Part shown: piece after piece, positions 1 through 7,072 of the stretch | Numbering within the stretch: position 1 is the stretch's first letter | Layout of the letters: every line of letters starts with the position of its first letter | From: SFLA01 sp045595165 | GTDB lineage: Bacteria > Bacillota > Clostridia > Oscillospirales > CAG-382 | Reading direction: 5' to 3' | Assembly (NCBI GenBank): GCA_045595165.1 | Contig: JAZNZY010000031.1 | Location: 1 to 10,629 of the forward strand | Length of the DNA stretch: 10,629 bases | The notes under the pieces: generated by a model | Databases searched by the model: none | The model's input: the letters and a program-made list of their open reading frames with translations, nothing else | Told to the model about the DNA's origin: nothing | Program-made: the position numbers and the translations under genes

Positions 1-62
1 CCCGCTCTCATGGGCCCCCCGAACCCCCCCAAAAAGCCCGGCGCCTCCTTGGGGACCCCGAC
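1..62. other. GC-rich low-complexity window edge
   Basis: This stretch is full of C and G homopolymer runs (a 6-C run and a 7-C run within the first 30 bases). It is unlike anything else in the window. It contains no convincing ORF, RNA motif or known element. Its position at the very edge and its composition fit a contig end with low-quality or chimeric sequence better than a biological element, but this is inference. Confidence 0.5.
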
Positions 63-95
63 AACAAAAAAGAGCAGATAAAATCTGCTCTTTTT
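61..95 (-). terminator. Intrinsic terminator of the sigma-factor gene
   Basis: A perfect inverted repeat, AGAGCAGAT (71-79) and ATCTGCTCT (83-91) around an AAA loop, extends by four A:T pairs to 67-95. Read on the minus strand it follows the stop codon at 98-100 within a few bases, and the RNA ends in a U-rich tail (61-70). The flanking A and T runs would also let it act on plus-strand transcripts. Confidence 0.88.
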
Positions 96-97
96 CA

Positions 98-1717
98 CTA
101 TTCAGGAAGTATATCCGTAAACATTAAAAGGTTGGTCGTTACAGTTTCTCTCTCGGTAACGGGTGTGAAGGTGCCGTCGGCATACAGAATATCCATTACC
201 ATTATTGCAACAGCGTTGCTGATAAATCCGCCTACCTCGTATGCGGTGATAAGATCCTGCATCTGGGGAGGATACTGCTTTCCGATCATTGCGGCGTATT
301 CCAAAGCAAAGGGGGCAACCTTTTCTTTGTAGCATTCCTCAAGCTCGGGAATCTTGGAGAAAAATTCGTTATAATCGCCCTTGACGAGCATTATGTTAAC
401 TTTGCCGTCTTCGGTGATAAACTCTCTTTCCTTAAGGCGGGCAAACTTTTCTGCGTTTGCTTCGTTTTGGGTAAGAGTGCCGTTTAAAAGCTCGTATACG
501 TATTCGTAATCCGAGGTAAGGTTGTTCATCCAATAGCCCTTGCGGGAGGAAAGGCGGGAATCTATAGACCATGAGTATAAGGCAGGATATTTATCCGACC
601 AACGGTTCATATTACCGCACGCGCCGTAGTTCCACGGTTCTACAGTAGTCTTATAATCGGGATCGGAGGGTTGCGCTTTGCAGTTAACGTGAACGATAAA
701 GTTGCCTCCCGCGGTGGTTTTGATATAATACTTGCTTAGGTCCTTGCCGGTATTGATACAGCATTTGTTGGCAACACCGTAAAAGACTGCCGCCGCCTCC
801 AAAAGCTGTCTGTTGCCTGTGGGGATATACACATCGGTTACGTCCTTTACGGCTTCGATGATCCTGGGCGCGTATTCCTTTGCAAGGGTTTGGGCAAGCT
901 CGCGCTGAAGAATAATTCTTCTTTCCTCAAGCTCCAAGGAATACTCGGTGGGATCGAATTGAACGTAAGTGGTGTATTTGCCGTCGGACTGCTTTATGAG
1001 GAAGCCATTTTCTTCCAGAAATGCTATTTTATCCTCGATATACACGGGAGTAACGCCAAGCTCTTCGGCGATTTCATCCGAATTCTTGGGTTCAAAATAC
1101 ACGCTGTAAACTATATTGCAGTTAAGCTTATCGCCCAAATAAAATTCGGGGCCGTCATTTGAACCGGGGTTACCGTTGTGTCCGAAGGAAGTGGGGATAT
1201 AAGGGGAAATGCCGAGTTTTCCTATTTTTCTTTCCATTGTAAAATTCTCCTTTAGTTCGTTTCTCGCTTTGTTAAGATGCCATTTTACCGTGCCTTCGGG
1301 AATGGCGAGTTTTTTTGAAATATTGGAAACAGTTTCGTTTTCGTAATAAAAAAGATAAACTATTTGTCTGCGGGTTTTGGTGAGAAAAGCTACCTCGCGG
1401 CGAAGACGGAAAAGGTCCTCGTCCGGTTCTTCAAGAGAGTAATCCTCGTAATACGGTAATATTACGTTATCCAGAGAAACGCCTTCTTGCTTTTTCTTGC
1501 GGGATACGTACTTTGAATATGTATAATTGCTTATACGCCAGATATAGCCTTCTATATTGGCAATATAATCCGCTTTGAGCAGAGATAAATATACCTCCTG
1601 AATTATATCCGAGCAAAGGTCCTCCGCCTCATCAAAGGAAAAAGACTTTTTTACCGCAAAGCCGTAGATCTTTTGCAGATATTCGGTTATGATTTTGTCT
1701 GCTTTTTGTTTATCCAT
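98..1717 (-). CDS. Sigma-70/ECF-type sigma factor with winged helix and long C-terminal domain
   Basis: A 539-aa protein. Residues ~10-78 resemble sigma region 2, including the acidic helix with DLCSDIIQEVY and the FxxWxxxIxxN-like segment GYIWRISNYTYSKYV. Residues ~103-157 resemble sigma region 4, with the helix-turn-helix SNISKKLAIPEGTVKWHLNKA (recognition helix near 139-151). A GHNGNPG-containing linker (~163-190) leads to a second, winged-helix-like module (~199-255, SDEIAEELGVTPVYIEDKI). Residues ~256-539 match no family I can name and are rich in Trp, Tyr and Asn around 360-410. Typical ECF factors are ~160-200 aa, so more than 300 residues are added. No anti-sigma factor gene is adjacent, so the C-terminal part may sense or restrain activity (inference). 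The start has a GGAG site at 1726-1729. The gene sits alone between two terminators, so it is probably monocistronic. Confidence 0.93.
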   Translation of the reverse strand: MDKQKADKIITEYLQKIYGFAVKKSFSFDEAEDLCSDIIQEVYLSLLKADYIANIEGYIWRISNYTYSKYVSRKKKQEGVSLDNVILPYYEDYSLEEPDEDLFRLRREVAFLTKTRRQIVYLFYYENETVSNISKKLAIPEGTVKWHLNKARNELKENFTMERKIGKLGISPYIPTSFGHNGNPGSNDGPEFYLGDKLNCNIVYSVYFEPKNSDEIAEELGVTPVYIEDKIAFLEENGFLIKQSDGKYTTYVQFDPTEYSLELEERRIILQRELAQTLAKEYAPRIIEAVKDVTDVYIPTGNRQLLEAAAVFYGVANKCCINTGKDLSKYYIKTTAGGNFIVHVNCKAQPSDPDYKTTVEPWNYGACGNMNRWSDKYPALYSWSIDSRLSSRKGYWMNNLTSDYEYVYELLNGTLTQNEANAEKFARLKEREFITEDGKVNIMLVKGDYNEFFSKIPELEECYKEKVAPFALEYAAMIGKQYPPQMQDLITAYEVGGFISNAVAIMVMDILYADGTFTPVTERETVTTNLLMFTDILPE

Positions 1718-1740
1718 TTTATTAACTCCGACGCCGTTTG

Positions 1741-1772
1741 ACTATATAGTGGAGAGAAACTAAAAAAGGTTG
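1741..1772 (-). promoter_or_regulatory. Possible ECF-type promoter of the sigma-factor gene
   Basis: Read on the minus strand, an AACCTTTTTT element (1762-1771) is followed downstream by CTCCAC and TATAGT (1741-1746), about 25 bp before the ATG at 1717. The AAC plus T-run resembles the -35 elements recognised by ECF sigma factors, so autoregulation is plausible. A TATAGT -10 with a poor -35 for sigma-A is the alternative. This is by eye only. Confidence 0.4.
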
Positions 1773-1782
1773 GCGAATGTTA

Positions 1783-1826
1783 CAAATATTTTTAAAATTT
1801 TTCCCACGGTGTTTTCCGTGGGAAAA
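1783..1826 (-). terminator. Intrinsic terminator of the hydrolase operon
   Basis: A perfect 11-bp stem, TTTTCCCACGG (1799-1809) and CCGTGGGAAAA (1816-1826), has a 6-nt loop. It lies 4 nt past the stop codon of the M28 peptidase gene (1831-1833). On the minus strand it is followed by an A/U-rich tail. It separates the three-gene operon from the sigma-factor gene. Confidence 0.88.
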
Positions 1827-1830
1827 GCTA

Positions 1831-3057
1831 TTATTTAGGAGCGCGTTTTCTGGTGAGGTATATATCCAATTTATCCTTCATGTTATCGGGAATCTTTTTA
1901 TCTACGGGACAGCGGCAGGCGTTTGCCATACGGCACGCGAAGGAAATGATAAAGTCTATATCACTTTCCATCTGCTCGCCCTTCATAACAGCCATGGTAT
2001 CGGAGCTGGAGAGGATGGTGGCGGGGTTATTGGGTGCAATACGCGCAAAGGAAACGGCGGGAACGCCCTTATCCGCAAAGGGGGTGGAATCGCTGGAGTA
2101 CACATCCTGACGGGTGGCAATACCGAAGCCGTATTCGGATGCGTAGTAGTTTATATAATGTACCAGCGCTTCCTCGGCGGTACAGCAGGCGATAAATTTA
2201 CCCATAATACAGCCGATCATATCCAGGTTTATGTTGAGAACGGTCTTTTCAAGCTCGGATTCGTGGGCATTAACGTATGCCTTTGAGCCAAGCAGTCCCC
2301 TCTCTTCGCTTCCGCACCAGATAAAGCGAAGACTGTAATTGTGAAGATTGGAAAGGAAGTATTCCGCAATTCCCAAGAGGCCGATACTGCCCGACATATT
2401 ATCGTATGCGCCTTGGGACAGAGAGGTGGAGTCGTAATGAGCGGTGAATACTATGTATTCGTCGGTTGAGCCCTTTATATCCGCAATTACGTTGCGGGAA
2501 ACGCCTTTGTATTCATCCTGCTCAACAACTATTTTTGCGGTTTTCACACCCTCGTTGATGATACGTATAGCGTCCTTGGCGTTAATATTTACGCCCAAGA
2601 TCTTATCCCCCTTGCTTACGTGGGGGCGCAATTCTCTTTGGTCTATATCCTTATCGACATAATTCGCGTTACCGTCATAGGTAATAAAGCCCACAGCGCC
2701 CGCTTCGAAAATATCGCGGTACATCCAGTAGCCCATATATCCGTCAACAAGAACTATTTTTCCCTTGCAAAGAGAAAGGGAATATTTGTCCGTGTTGGTG
2801 AGGTAATAAAGAGGAGCTTCAACCTCACCGCTTCCGCACAGCAGATATCCCTTGCAGGTGATCTCTTCCCCGTCGGCATACAGATGCGCGGTTTTTATGT
2901 TTGCCATATCCACTTCAAAATCTTCTATTTTAGCCTCAAGTCCCATTTCGGCGCAAAGACTTTTTATGTACTCGGCACATTTAAGTTCCGCATCGCTTCC
3001 GCCCATACGGACATACGCGGTATCTTCAAAAATTTTCATTATCTTTTGTGTGTTCAT
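1831..3057 (-). CDS. M28-family zinc metallopeptidase with PA-like insert; one zinc-ligand His is Leu
   Basis: A 408-aa protein with the M28 co-catalytic zinc layout: H207 in FTAHYDS, bridging D219 in AYDNMSG, E251/E252 in GSEERGLLGSKAY, and D279 in NINLDMIG. Residues ~60-190 look like a protease-associated (PA) domain (GKIVLVDGY, then AGAVGFITYDG). The C-terminal ligand, which is H in the family pattern HxxxDT (for example His256 of Aeromonas aminopeptidase), is here L349 in ILSSSDT. The codon is CTC, one base from the His codon CAC. Known members cleave N-terminal residues from peptides; whether this one is active is uncertain. There is no signal peptide, so it is probably cytoplasmic. It is the last gene of a three-gene operon, 28 nt after the membrane-protein gene, with an AAGGA site at 3066-3070. 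Confidence 0.95.
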   Translation of the reverse strand: MNTQKIMKIFEDTAYVRMGGSDAELKCAEYIKSLCAEMGLEAKIEDFEVDMANIKTAHLYADGEEITCKGYLLCGSGEVEAPLYYLTNTDKYSLSLCKGKIVLVDGYMGYWMYRDIFEAGAVGFITYDGNANYVDKDIDQRELRPHVSKGDKILGVNINAKDAIRIINEGVKTAKIVVEQDEYKGVSRNVIADIKGSTDEYIVFTAHYDSTSLSQGAYDNMSGSIGLLGIAEYFLSNLHNYSLRFIWCGSEERGLLGSKAYVNAHESELEKTVLNINLDMIGCIMGKFIACCTAEEALVHYINYYASEYGFGIATRQDVYSSDSTPFADKGVPAVSFARIAPNNPATILSSSDTMAVMKGEQMESDIDFIISFACRMANACRCPVDKKIPDNMKDKLDIYLTRKRAPK

Positions 3058-3085
3058 AATAACATCCTTTTAATTATTTTTTATC

Positions 3086-3553
3086 TTATTTACCTGTAAG
3101 CTCGTATAAAAGCTCACTTATAAATCTTTTTGAATTCAATATGAGTCCAACACGGATAAACACATAGTCAAACAAAATCAGACCACCGCATATTACAATG
3201 CCCAAATTGAATGTTCCGCTTTGCAAAGAAGGAATAATGCATATAATACCTATCACAGCGGCAAATATTGCGAAAATAATTGAGAATATGCGCGCAAACG
3301 GCAAAGCGGAAAATTCAAGGTCTACTTTGAAATCCGTTTCGGTTTCCTCAACGGTTGCGGTAACATTGGGTATTGCCGAATTCCCCGCAAGAAAGGTATC
3401 GGCTTTGGGAACAAAAGCAAATTTATTGTTTACACTTATGCAATGATACGAATGATTTCCAACTTCAACTTTCGATTTAAGTAAAGCGGCATAAATATCG
3501 TCAAATTCTTTTTTTAAGCTTATTTGTTTTTTGTACTTAAAAATGCTTGCCAT
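3086..3553 (-). CDS. Small two-TM membrane protein of unknown function
   Basis: A 155-aa protein (MASIFKYKKQ...) that I do not recognise. An N-terminal soluble part (~1-85) is followed by two hydrophobic segments at ~88-108 and ~115-139 and a short tail ending RFISELLYELTGK. The start at 3553 is chosen because a GGAGG site lies 6 nt upstream and the preceding gene's stop codon is 1 nt away, which suggests translational coupling. The frame is open for another 52 codons upstream, but that part overlaps the hydrolase gene and has low-complexity composition. The soluble part could lie on either side of the membrane. Its place between two predicted metal-dependent hydrolases suggests a role with them, but nothing in the sequence shows which. 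Confidence 0.82.
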   Translation of the reverse strand: MASIFKYKKQISLKKEFDDIYAALLKSKVEVGNHSYHCISVNNKFAFVPKADTFLAGNSAIPNVTATVEETETDFKVDLEFSALPFARIFSIIFAIFAAVIGIICIIPSLQSGTFNLGIVICGGLILFDYVFIRVGLILNSKRFISELLYELTGK

Positions 3554-3554
3554 A

Positions 3555-5006
3555 TTATTCCTCCAAGAATTTACGCATAAGAGGTACAAGTTGTTTTTGC
3601 AGTTCGGGTATGGTGTCGCGGGTAGTCCAGCTGCACCAGTACGTATATCCGCCGAGAGTGAGTGAGCGGGGTGTGGCGACGTAGCTGTAATATCCGTCGC
3701 ATTGGTCAAGGGGAATTGTCTTTGAACCTGTAAAGGTAGCTCTTAACCAGGTTGTAAGCTCTACAAGACTTTCGCCGGGTACGCCCACAAAAAGATATTC
3801 GCCAAACCGCACGCAGGGAATATCTATCTCCACTTCCCTCTTTGCAAGGGTTTCATCGTCAAATCCGCAGATATCGTAAACCATAGGCCCGTTATACATA
3901 GCCTTGTAATATTCGTCCACGGTGCGCTTTACCTGAGCGGGAGTTTTAGAAGAATCGGTTTTATAAGTATCGAAGATATTTTTTGCTTTTTCTATCTTTT
4001 CCCGCTGACCGTTTCTTGCTTCCTCCACCGTTTTCGGCATATCGTCCCGCATAGGAACGGTTACCTTAAAGGTTTCGGTGCGCAAAAAGTCCGCATTTTT
4101 AAGAGGGCGTTTATTTGCGATAAATTCTGCTTTGATCTTTTCCGCAATGGAAAGTCCGATCCTCTTGCACTCTGCGTCGCTGGAAATAAAATCGTCGATT
4201 CCGTCATAGCCCTTTTTGGTGGTAAGGTCTGCGCAGGGGCCGTTCATATATATGGACGTTCCGCCGAACTCTTCCTCCAGCTTTTGAGAAAGGTATCCGG
4301 GCCAATCAAAATCATACCGGTACATCTGTGCTTTGCCCTCTACGGGACGAAGCTCAAACAGCACGGCTACGTCGGGATGGGCGGCAAAGCGGGAAATCGA
4401 GCCCAGCACGTTGCCCTTCAGATCCTTAAAAAGGAACATATACGCCAGAGGATCGTTTTGGTTATCAAAATAAATAGGCTCTTTTAAGGTTTCAAGGTTG
4501 GGACGGTAATCGCGCAGCAGCATTATACCCTCATCCCGTGTGCAGGGCTTGCCCTGCTCATCAAATCCCATTCCCGTCCACACGGTCACACCGCCCAAGC
4601 CCTCCACGTATTGCTCGCGGTTGAAGGAATAATCCGTGCCCATATACGCCTCCGCAACCTCGCAGGCGAAGGGGACGGCAGAGGATTTCATTTTATTCAC
4701 CTCATCCGCAACGCGGGCGATAATTTCGTCCAATCCGTTATGTATGGAAAGTCCGCCGGGTGCGGCGTGAAGCTGTAATTCGTGGAAAATAATGCTCTTT
4801 TCGGGAATACCGCATTTCTCCGACACGGCTTTGCGGAAAACGCGGGTGTCCAACGCCCAGGTAAGTCCCGTATCAAACACGGTAAAAAGCACCTGCTCTT
4901 CTCCCGAGCGTATATACATAAGACGGCAGTAAAGGTCTGTATGGAAATCCCACACGGGTTCAAATGCTCCCTTAAGGGATATTTTGGAAAAGCTGCACTC
5001 ACTCAT
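3555..5006 (-). CDS. Neutral/alkaline ceramidase-like zinc hydrolase
   Basis: A 483-aa protein resembling the N-terminal catalytic domain of neutral/alkaline non-lysosomal ceramidases. Candidate zinc ligands appear in family order: H80 in LQLHAAPGG, H210 in RFAAHPDV, E412 in GVPGESL, and a Tyr in GYYSYVATP (~439-442). NGPCADLTT (~255-263) corresponds to the conserved NG-x-x-x-D turn. Characterised members hydrolyse the amide bond of ceramide, but they are usually secreted and carry an extra C-terminal domain. This one has no signal peptide and stops at the catalytic domain, so a different amide substrate in the cytoplasm is possible (inference). It is the first gene of the operon, with AGGAGG at 5015-5020 and a promoter at 5038-5066. 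Family assignment is by motif and moderately sure; the substrate is unknown. Confidence 0.87.
   Translation of the reverse strand: MSECSFSKISLKGAFEPVWDFHTDLYCRLMYIRSGEEQVLFTVFDTGLTWALDTRVFRKAVSEKCGIPEKSIIFHELQLHAAPGGLSIHNGLDEIIARVADEVNKMKSSAVPFACEVAEAYMGTDYSFNREQYVEGLGGVTVWTGMGFDEQGKPCTRDEGIMLLRDYRPNLETLKEPIYFDNQNDPLAYMFLFKDLKGNVLGSISRFAAHPDVAVLFELRPVEGKAQMYRYDFDWPGYLSQKLEEEFGGTSIYMNGPCADLTTKKGYDGIDDFISSDAECKRIGLSIAEKIKAEFIANKRPLKNADFLRTETFKVTVPMRDDMPKTVEEARNGQREKIEKAKNIFDTYKTDSSKTPAQVKRTVDEYYKAMYNGPMVYDICGFDDETLAKREVEIDIPCVRFGEYLFVGVPGESLVELTTWLRATFTGSKTIPLDQCDGYYSYVATPRSLTLGGYTYWCSWTTRDTIPELQKQLVPLMRKFLEE
3560..3564 (-). promoter_or_regulatory. Ribosome binding site that fixes the start at 3553
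   Basis: GGAGG on the minus strand lies inside the last codons of the ceramidase-like gene, 6 nt before the ATG of the membrane-protein gene. The arrangement is stop codon TAA, one T, then ATG. It supports the short form of the membrane protein and reinitiation by ribosomes that finish the upstream gene. Confidence 0.8.
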
Positions 5007-5037
5007 TCAAAACGCCTCCTTTTAACGAGTTTATTTA

Positions 5038-5066
5038 ATTGTAGCACAAAAGAAGCGGCATTTCAA
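5038..5066 (-). promoter_or_regulatory. Sigma-A promoter of the three-gene hydrolase operon
   Basis: On the minus strand TTGAAA (5061-5066), a 17-bp spacer and TACAAT (5038-5043) match the sigma-A consensus closely. The transcript would start near 5031, leaving a ~25-nt leader with AGGAGG before the ATG at 5006. Its -35 box lies 55 bp from the -35 box of the divergent XRE gene. Confidence 0.8.
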
Positions 5067-5121
5067 TCTGTTTTTCCAATTCAAATCAACCGTTGCGTGA
5101 ATAAATATCCGTGCCGATTGC

Positions 5122-5150
5122 TTGAATAAGCGGCTTTTGTATGTTATACT
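5122..5150 (+). promoter_or_regulatory. Sigma-A promoter of the XRE regulator gene
   Basis: TTGAAT (5122-5127), a 17-bp spacer and TATACT (5145-5150), with a TG at 5142-5143 forming an extended -10. The predicted start is near 5157, giving a ~27-nt leader to the ATG at 5184. A small inverted repeat, GCTT-GAAT-AAGC (5120-5131), overlaps the -35 box and could be part of an operator, but it is too short to call. Confidence 0.75.
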
Positions 5151-5183
5151 TATTTTATATTACTATGAGAGGCGTGGTGCGGT

Positions 5184-6704
5184 ATGGAACTTAATCTTTC
5201 GGAAAACATACGGGAAATGCGAAAAGCACGGGGAATAACCCAGACGGAGCTTGCCCAAAGCCTTTCCGTAACACCTCAATCGGTCAGCCGTTGGGAAACG
5301 GGACAAGCCTACCCCGACGTGGTGCTGTTGCCAAAGATTGCAAAGTATTTTGACGTAACGTTGGACGAATTGATGCTGGGTCTGGAATCTTCATTGACCA
5401 TATACCGCAAGGAGTTTATCGAAGCATCTAAGGCGGTGCACAGCGAAAATACCTTGGAAAACCGCAAGCGTGTGTGCGATATACTTGAGGTGCTTACCCG
5501 TGAAAAGCCCAGAGAGTATATGGTGCTGTATTTCACCAACCTTATGGTGATGAAAAACGAATACGATAACGTATCCGAAAGCAGGCTGGACGATTTGAGA
5601 GAACAGCTCTGCGAAATGCTTAATAACCTGCCCTTGGGGGAAAGGTGCGTTTCGCTTGTGAGCATTATCCGCAGCGAAGACGAAGATAAATTGGATATAT
5701 GGAAAAGCTTTTGCCCCGAAAGATACGCTTTCACCACTTGGGACGATTATTTGCTTCAAAGATACGCAATGACGGGGGAAAACGAAAAGTGGAACGCTGT
5801 TCGGCAGAACGCCACATACGAACTGGTTTCCAAGCTGTTAAACCTGCTTTCCGAGGAAAGCAGAGGTAATTGCGAAACGGCGCAAAGCTGTTTTTTGCCT
5901 AATCCCAACGAATACTACCGCGCATCGCTAAAGGTGGTTGATGCGTTTTCGGACACGGAAAACGATATACTCCTTCCCCTGCGTATACAGCTTGAATTCG
6001 GTCTGGCAAGAGCACTGTTTATGGAAGGACAATCCGAAGAGGGCTTTGAGCATCTGGCGAACACGAAAAGATATATACAGTTTTTCTGGAGCGCAAGAAA
6101 CGGCGATCCCTTAACGGGAAGCGCACCTTTTATGGACACCGTTTCCTGCGAGGTACACGACGAGGAAGCCGTTACCTGTATGCTTAACGTATGGAAATAC
6201 GATTCCTGCCTTGAATTCGATTCGGTACGGGAAGATAAACGGTTTATCGAATTTTTCGATTACGTTAACAGTCTGTTCCCCAGTACCAGAGGGTTTGTAA
6301 CCGTAAAGGACGGAAAGGATATTCCCTACGATGAATCGGAATTCGCCCGTCTGGTGGATATAGCCAACGAGGAGCTGAAGAAGAAAAGCGCAACCTATAT
6401 GACTCAGGCGGTGGTTTTTAAGACCGAAAAGGGAAATATATACCACACCGTTATTTCCGACACTCTGGCAGACACGGAATCCGACGCGCTGCTTAAAAAA
6501 ATGAAGCATAACTGCGACACACATATAGAAAGCATAGTTTGCTGCTGGGAAGGCGGATGTGTGGATATACCCTCCTATGACTTGCGACAAAAGCTTATAG
6601 CCCTCGACCGCAGAAACAAGGATGCGCTCATACTTTTGCAAGGGCTTGACAGATACATTGTAAAAGAACTGGAAATATTGATGCCGCCCAAAAAGAAAAA
6701 TTAA
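5184..6704 (+). CDS. XRE-family transcriptional regulator with large C-terminal region
   Basis: A 506-aa protein. Residues ~6-64 form a Cro/C1-type helix-turn-helix (IREMRKARGITQTELAQSLS, recognition segment around TPQSVSRWETGQAYPDVVLLP, then IAKYFDVTLDELM). The middle (~75-360) is mostly predicted helical, with repeat-like stretches such as RIQLEFGLARALFMEGQSEE, and might be TPR-like. The last ~100 residues (~404-500) look like a separate alpha/beta module with VVFKTEKGNIYHTVISDTLA and a CCWEGGC cluster. I cannot name either part. It is probably a one-component DNA-binding regulator that acts in the cytoplasm. It is divergent from the ceramidase-like operon with back-to-back promoters, which makes that operon and its own gene likely targets (inference). 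The only usable start is the ATG at 5184, since an in-frame TGA lies at 5166-5168. The GAGAGG site at 5167-5172 is modest. Confidence 0.95.
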   Translation: MELNLSENIREMRKARGITQTELAQSLSVTPQSVSRWETGQAYPDVVLLPKIAKYFDVTLDELMLGLESSLTIYRKEFIEASKAVHSENTLENRKRVCDILEVLTREKPREYMVLYFTNLMVMKNEYDNVSESRLDDLREQLCEMLNNLPLGERCVSLVSIIRSEDEDKLDIWKSFCPERYAFTTWDDYLLQRYAMTGENEKWNAVRQNATYELVSKLLNLLSEESRGNCETAQSCFLPNPNEYYRASLKVVDAFSDTENDILLPLRIQLEFGLARALFMEGQSEEGFEHLANTKRYIQFFWSARNGDPLTGSAPFMDTVSCEVHDEEAVTCMLNVWKYDSCLEFDSVREDKRFIEFFDYVNSLFPSTRGFVTVKDGKDIPYDESEFARLVDIANEELKKKSATYMTQAVVFKTEKGNIYHTVISDTLADTESDALLKKMKHNCDTHIESIVCCWEGGCVDIPSYDLRQKLIALDRRNKDALILLQGLDRYIVKELEILMPPKKKN

Positions 6705-6724
6705 TATTTTTGCGTAAAATCCTA

Positions 6725-6753
6725 TTGACAAGTGTATATTCAGGTGATATAAT
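6725..6753 (+). promoter_or_regulatory. Consensus sigma-A promoter of the T-box/trpB transcript
   Basis: TTGACA (6725-6730), a spacer of exactly 17 bp (6731-6747) and TATAAT (6748-6753), with a TG at 6745-6746 that adds an extended -10. A perfect consensus promoter implies strong constitutive initiation, leaving control to the T-box downstream. Transcription should begin near 6760. No terminator is visible between the XRE stop codon (6702-6704) and this promoter. Confidence 0.93.
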
Positions 6754-6759
6754 TCGTTA

Positions 6760-7057
6760 AAAGTGAATATTTAAACCGTTGAAGCGGAGATAAAAACAAA
6801 ACACGCCTTTACAGAGAGCCTGTGCAGCTGAGATGCAGGCAAGAACCGGTTTGTTAAATGGACCGCGGAGGGCGCAGTCAAATGTGCGTATACAGCACAG
6901 AGTATTCTGCGACGTGTGGGCATACGTCAGTTGCCGGGGATATGAAGTATCCCGTAAAGCGCACAGAGTTTTTCTGTGAAACAAGGTGGCACCGCGAATA
7001 AAAGCATAATTATTCGTCCTTGGCAGACAGTATATTTCTGCCAAGGATTTTTATTTT
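6760..7057 (+). promoter_or_regulatory. T-box riboswitch with Trp (UGG) specifier
   Basis: A classic T-box leader. Stem I opens with GAAGCGGAGATAA (6781-6793), carries the conserved AGAGAGC motif, and returns through the specifier loop. GCGG (6784-6787) pairs with CCGC (6863-6866), which places UGG (6859-6861), followed by A, as the specifier codon. Possible later hairpins are 6911-6928, 6937-6953 and 6962-6978. The T-box sequence AAGGTGGCACCGCG lies at 6983-6996. Its bulge UGGC (6987-6990) would pair with an NCCA end whose discriminator base is G, as in tRNA-Trp of many bacteria. The antiterminator forms from CAAGG/CCTTG (6982-6986/7018-7022) and CGAATAA/TTATTCG (6995-7001/7010-7016). Uncharged tRNA-Trp should stabilise it and let transcription reach trpB. 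Confidence 0.96.
7017..7057 (+). terminator. T-box regulated intrinsic terminator
   Basis: A perfect 11-bp stem, TCCTTGGCAGA (7017-7027) and TCTGCCAAGGA (7037-7047), has a 9-nt loop and is followed by a T-rich tract (7048-7057). Its left arm shares bases 7018-7022 with the antiterminator helix, so the two structures exclude each other. This is the off state when tRNA-Trp is charged. Confidence 0.95.
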
Positions 7058-7072
7058 AAAAGGAGTTTTTGA

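Noticed and set aside
1777..2286. 169-codon open frame on the plus strand
   Set aside because: It runs antisense to the M28 peptidase gene and includes that gene's terminator hairpin; there is no ribosome binding site or recognisable domain.
3554..3709. 52-codon N-terminal extension of the small membrane protein
   Set aside because: It overlaps the ceramidase-like gene in another frame, has low-complexity Ala/Thr/Pro composition, and a strong GGAGG site places the start at 3553.
5113..5134. GCCG...CGGC inverted repeat as the XRE operator
   Set aside because: Arms are only four bases with poor inner symmetry; it is too weak to call without comparative or binding data.
6757..7044. 95-codon minus-strand frame over the T-box
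   Set aside because: The region is a structured leader RNA with clear T-box motifs on the plus strand; the frame has no supporting signal.
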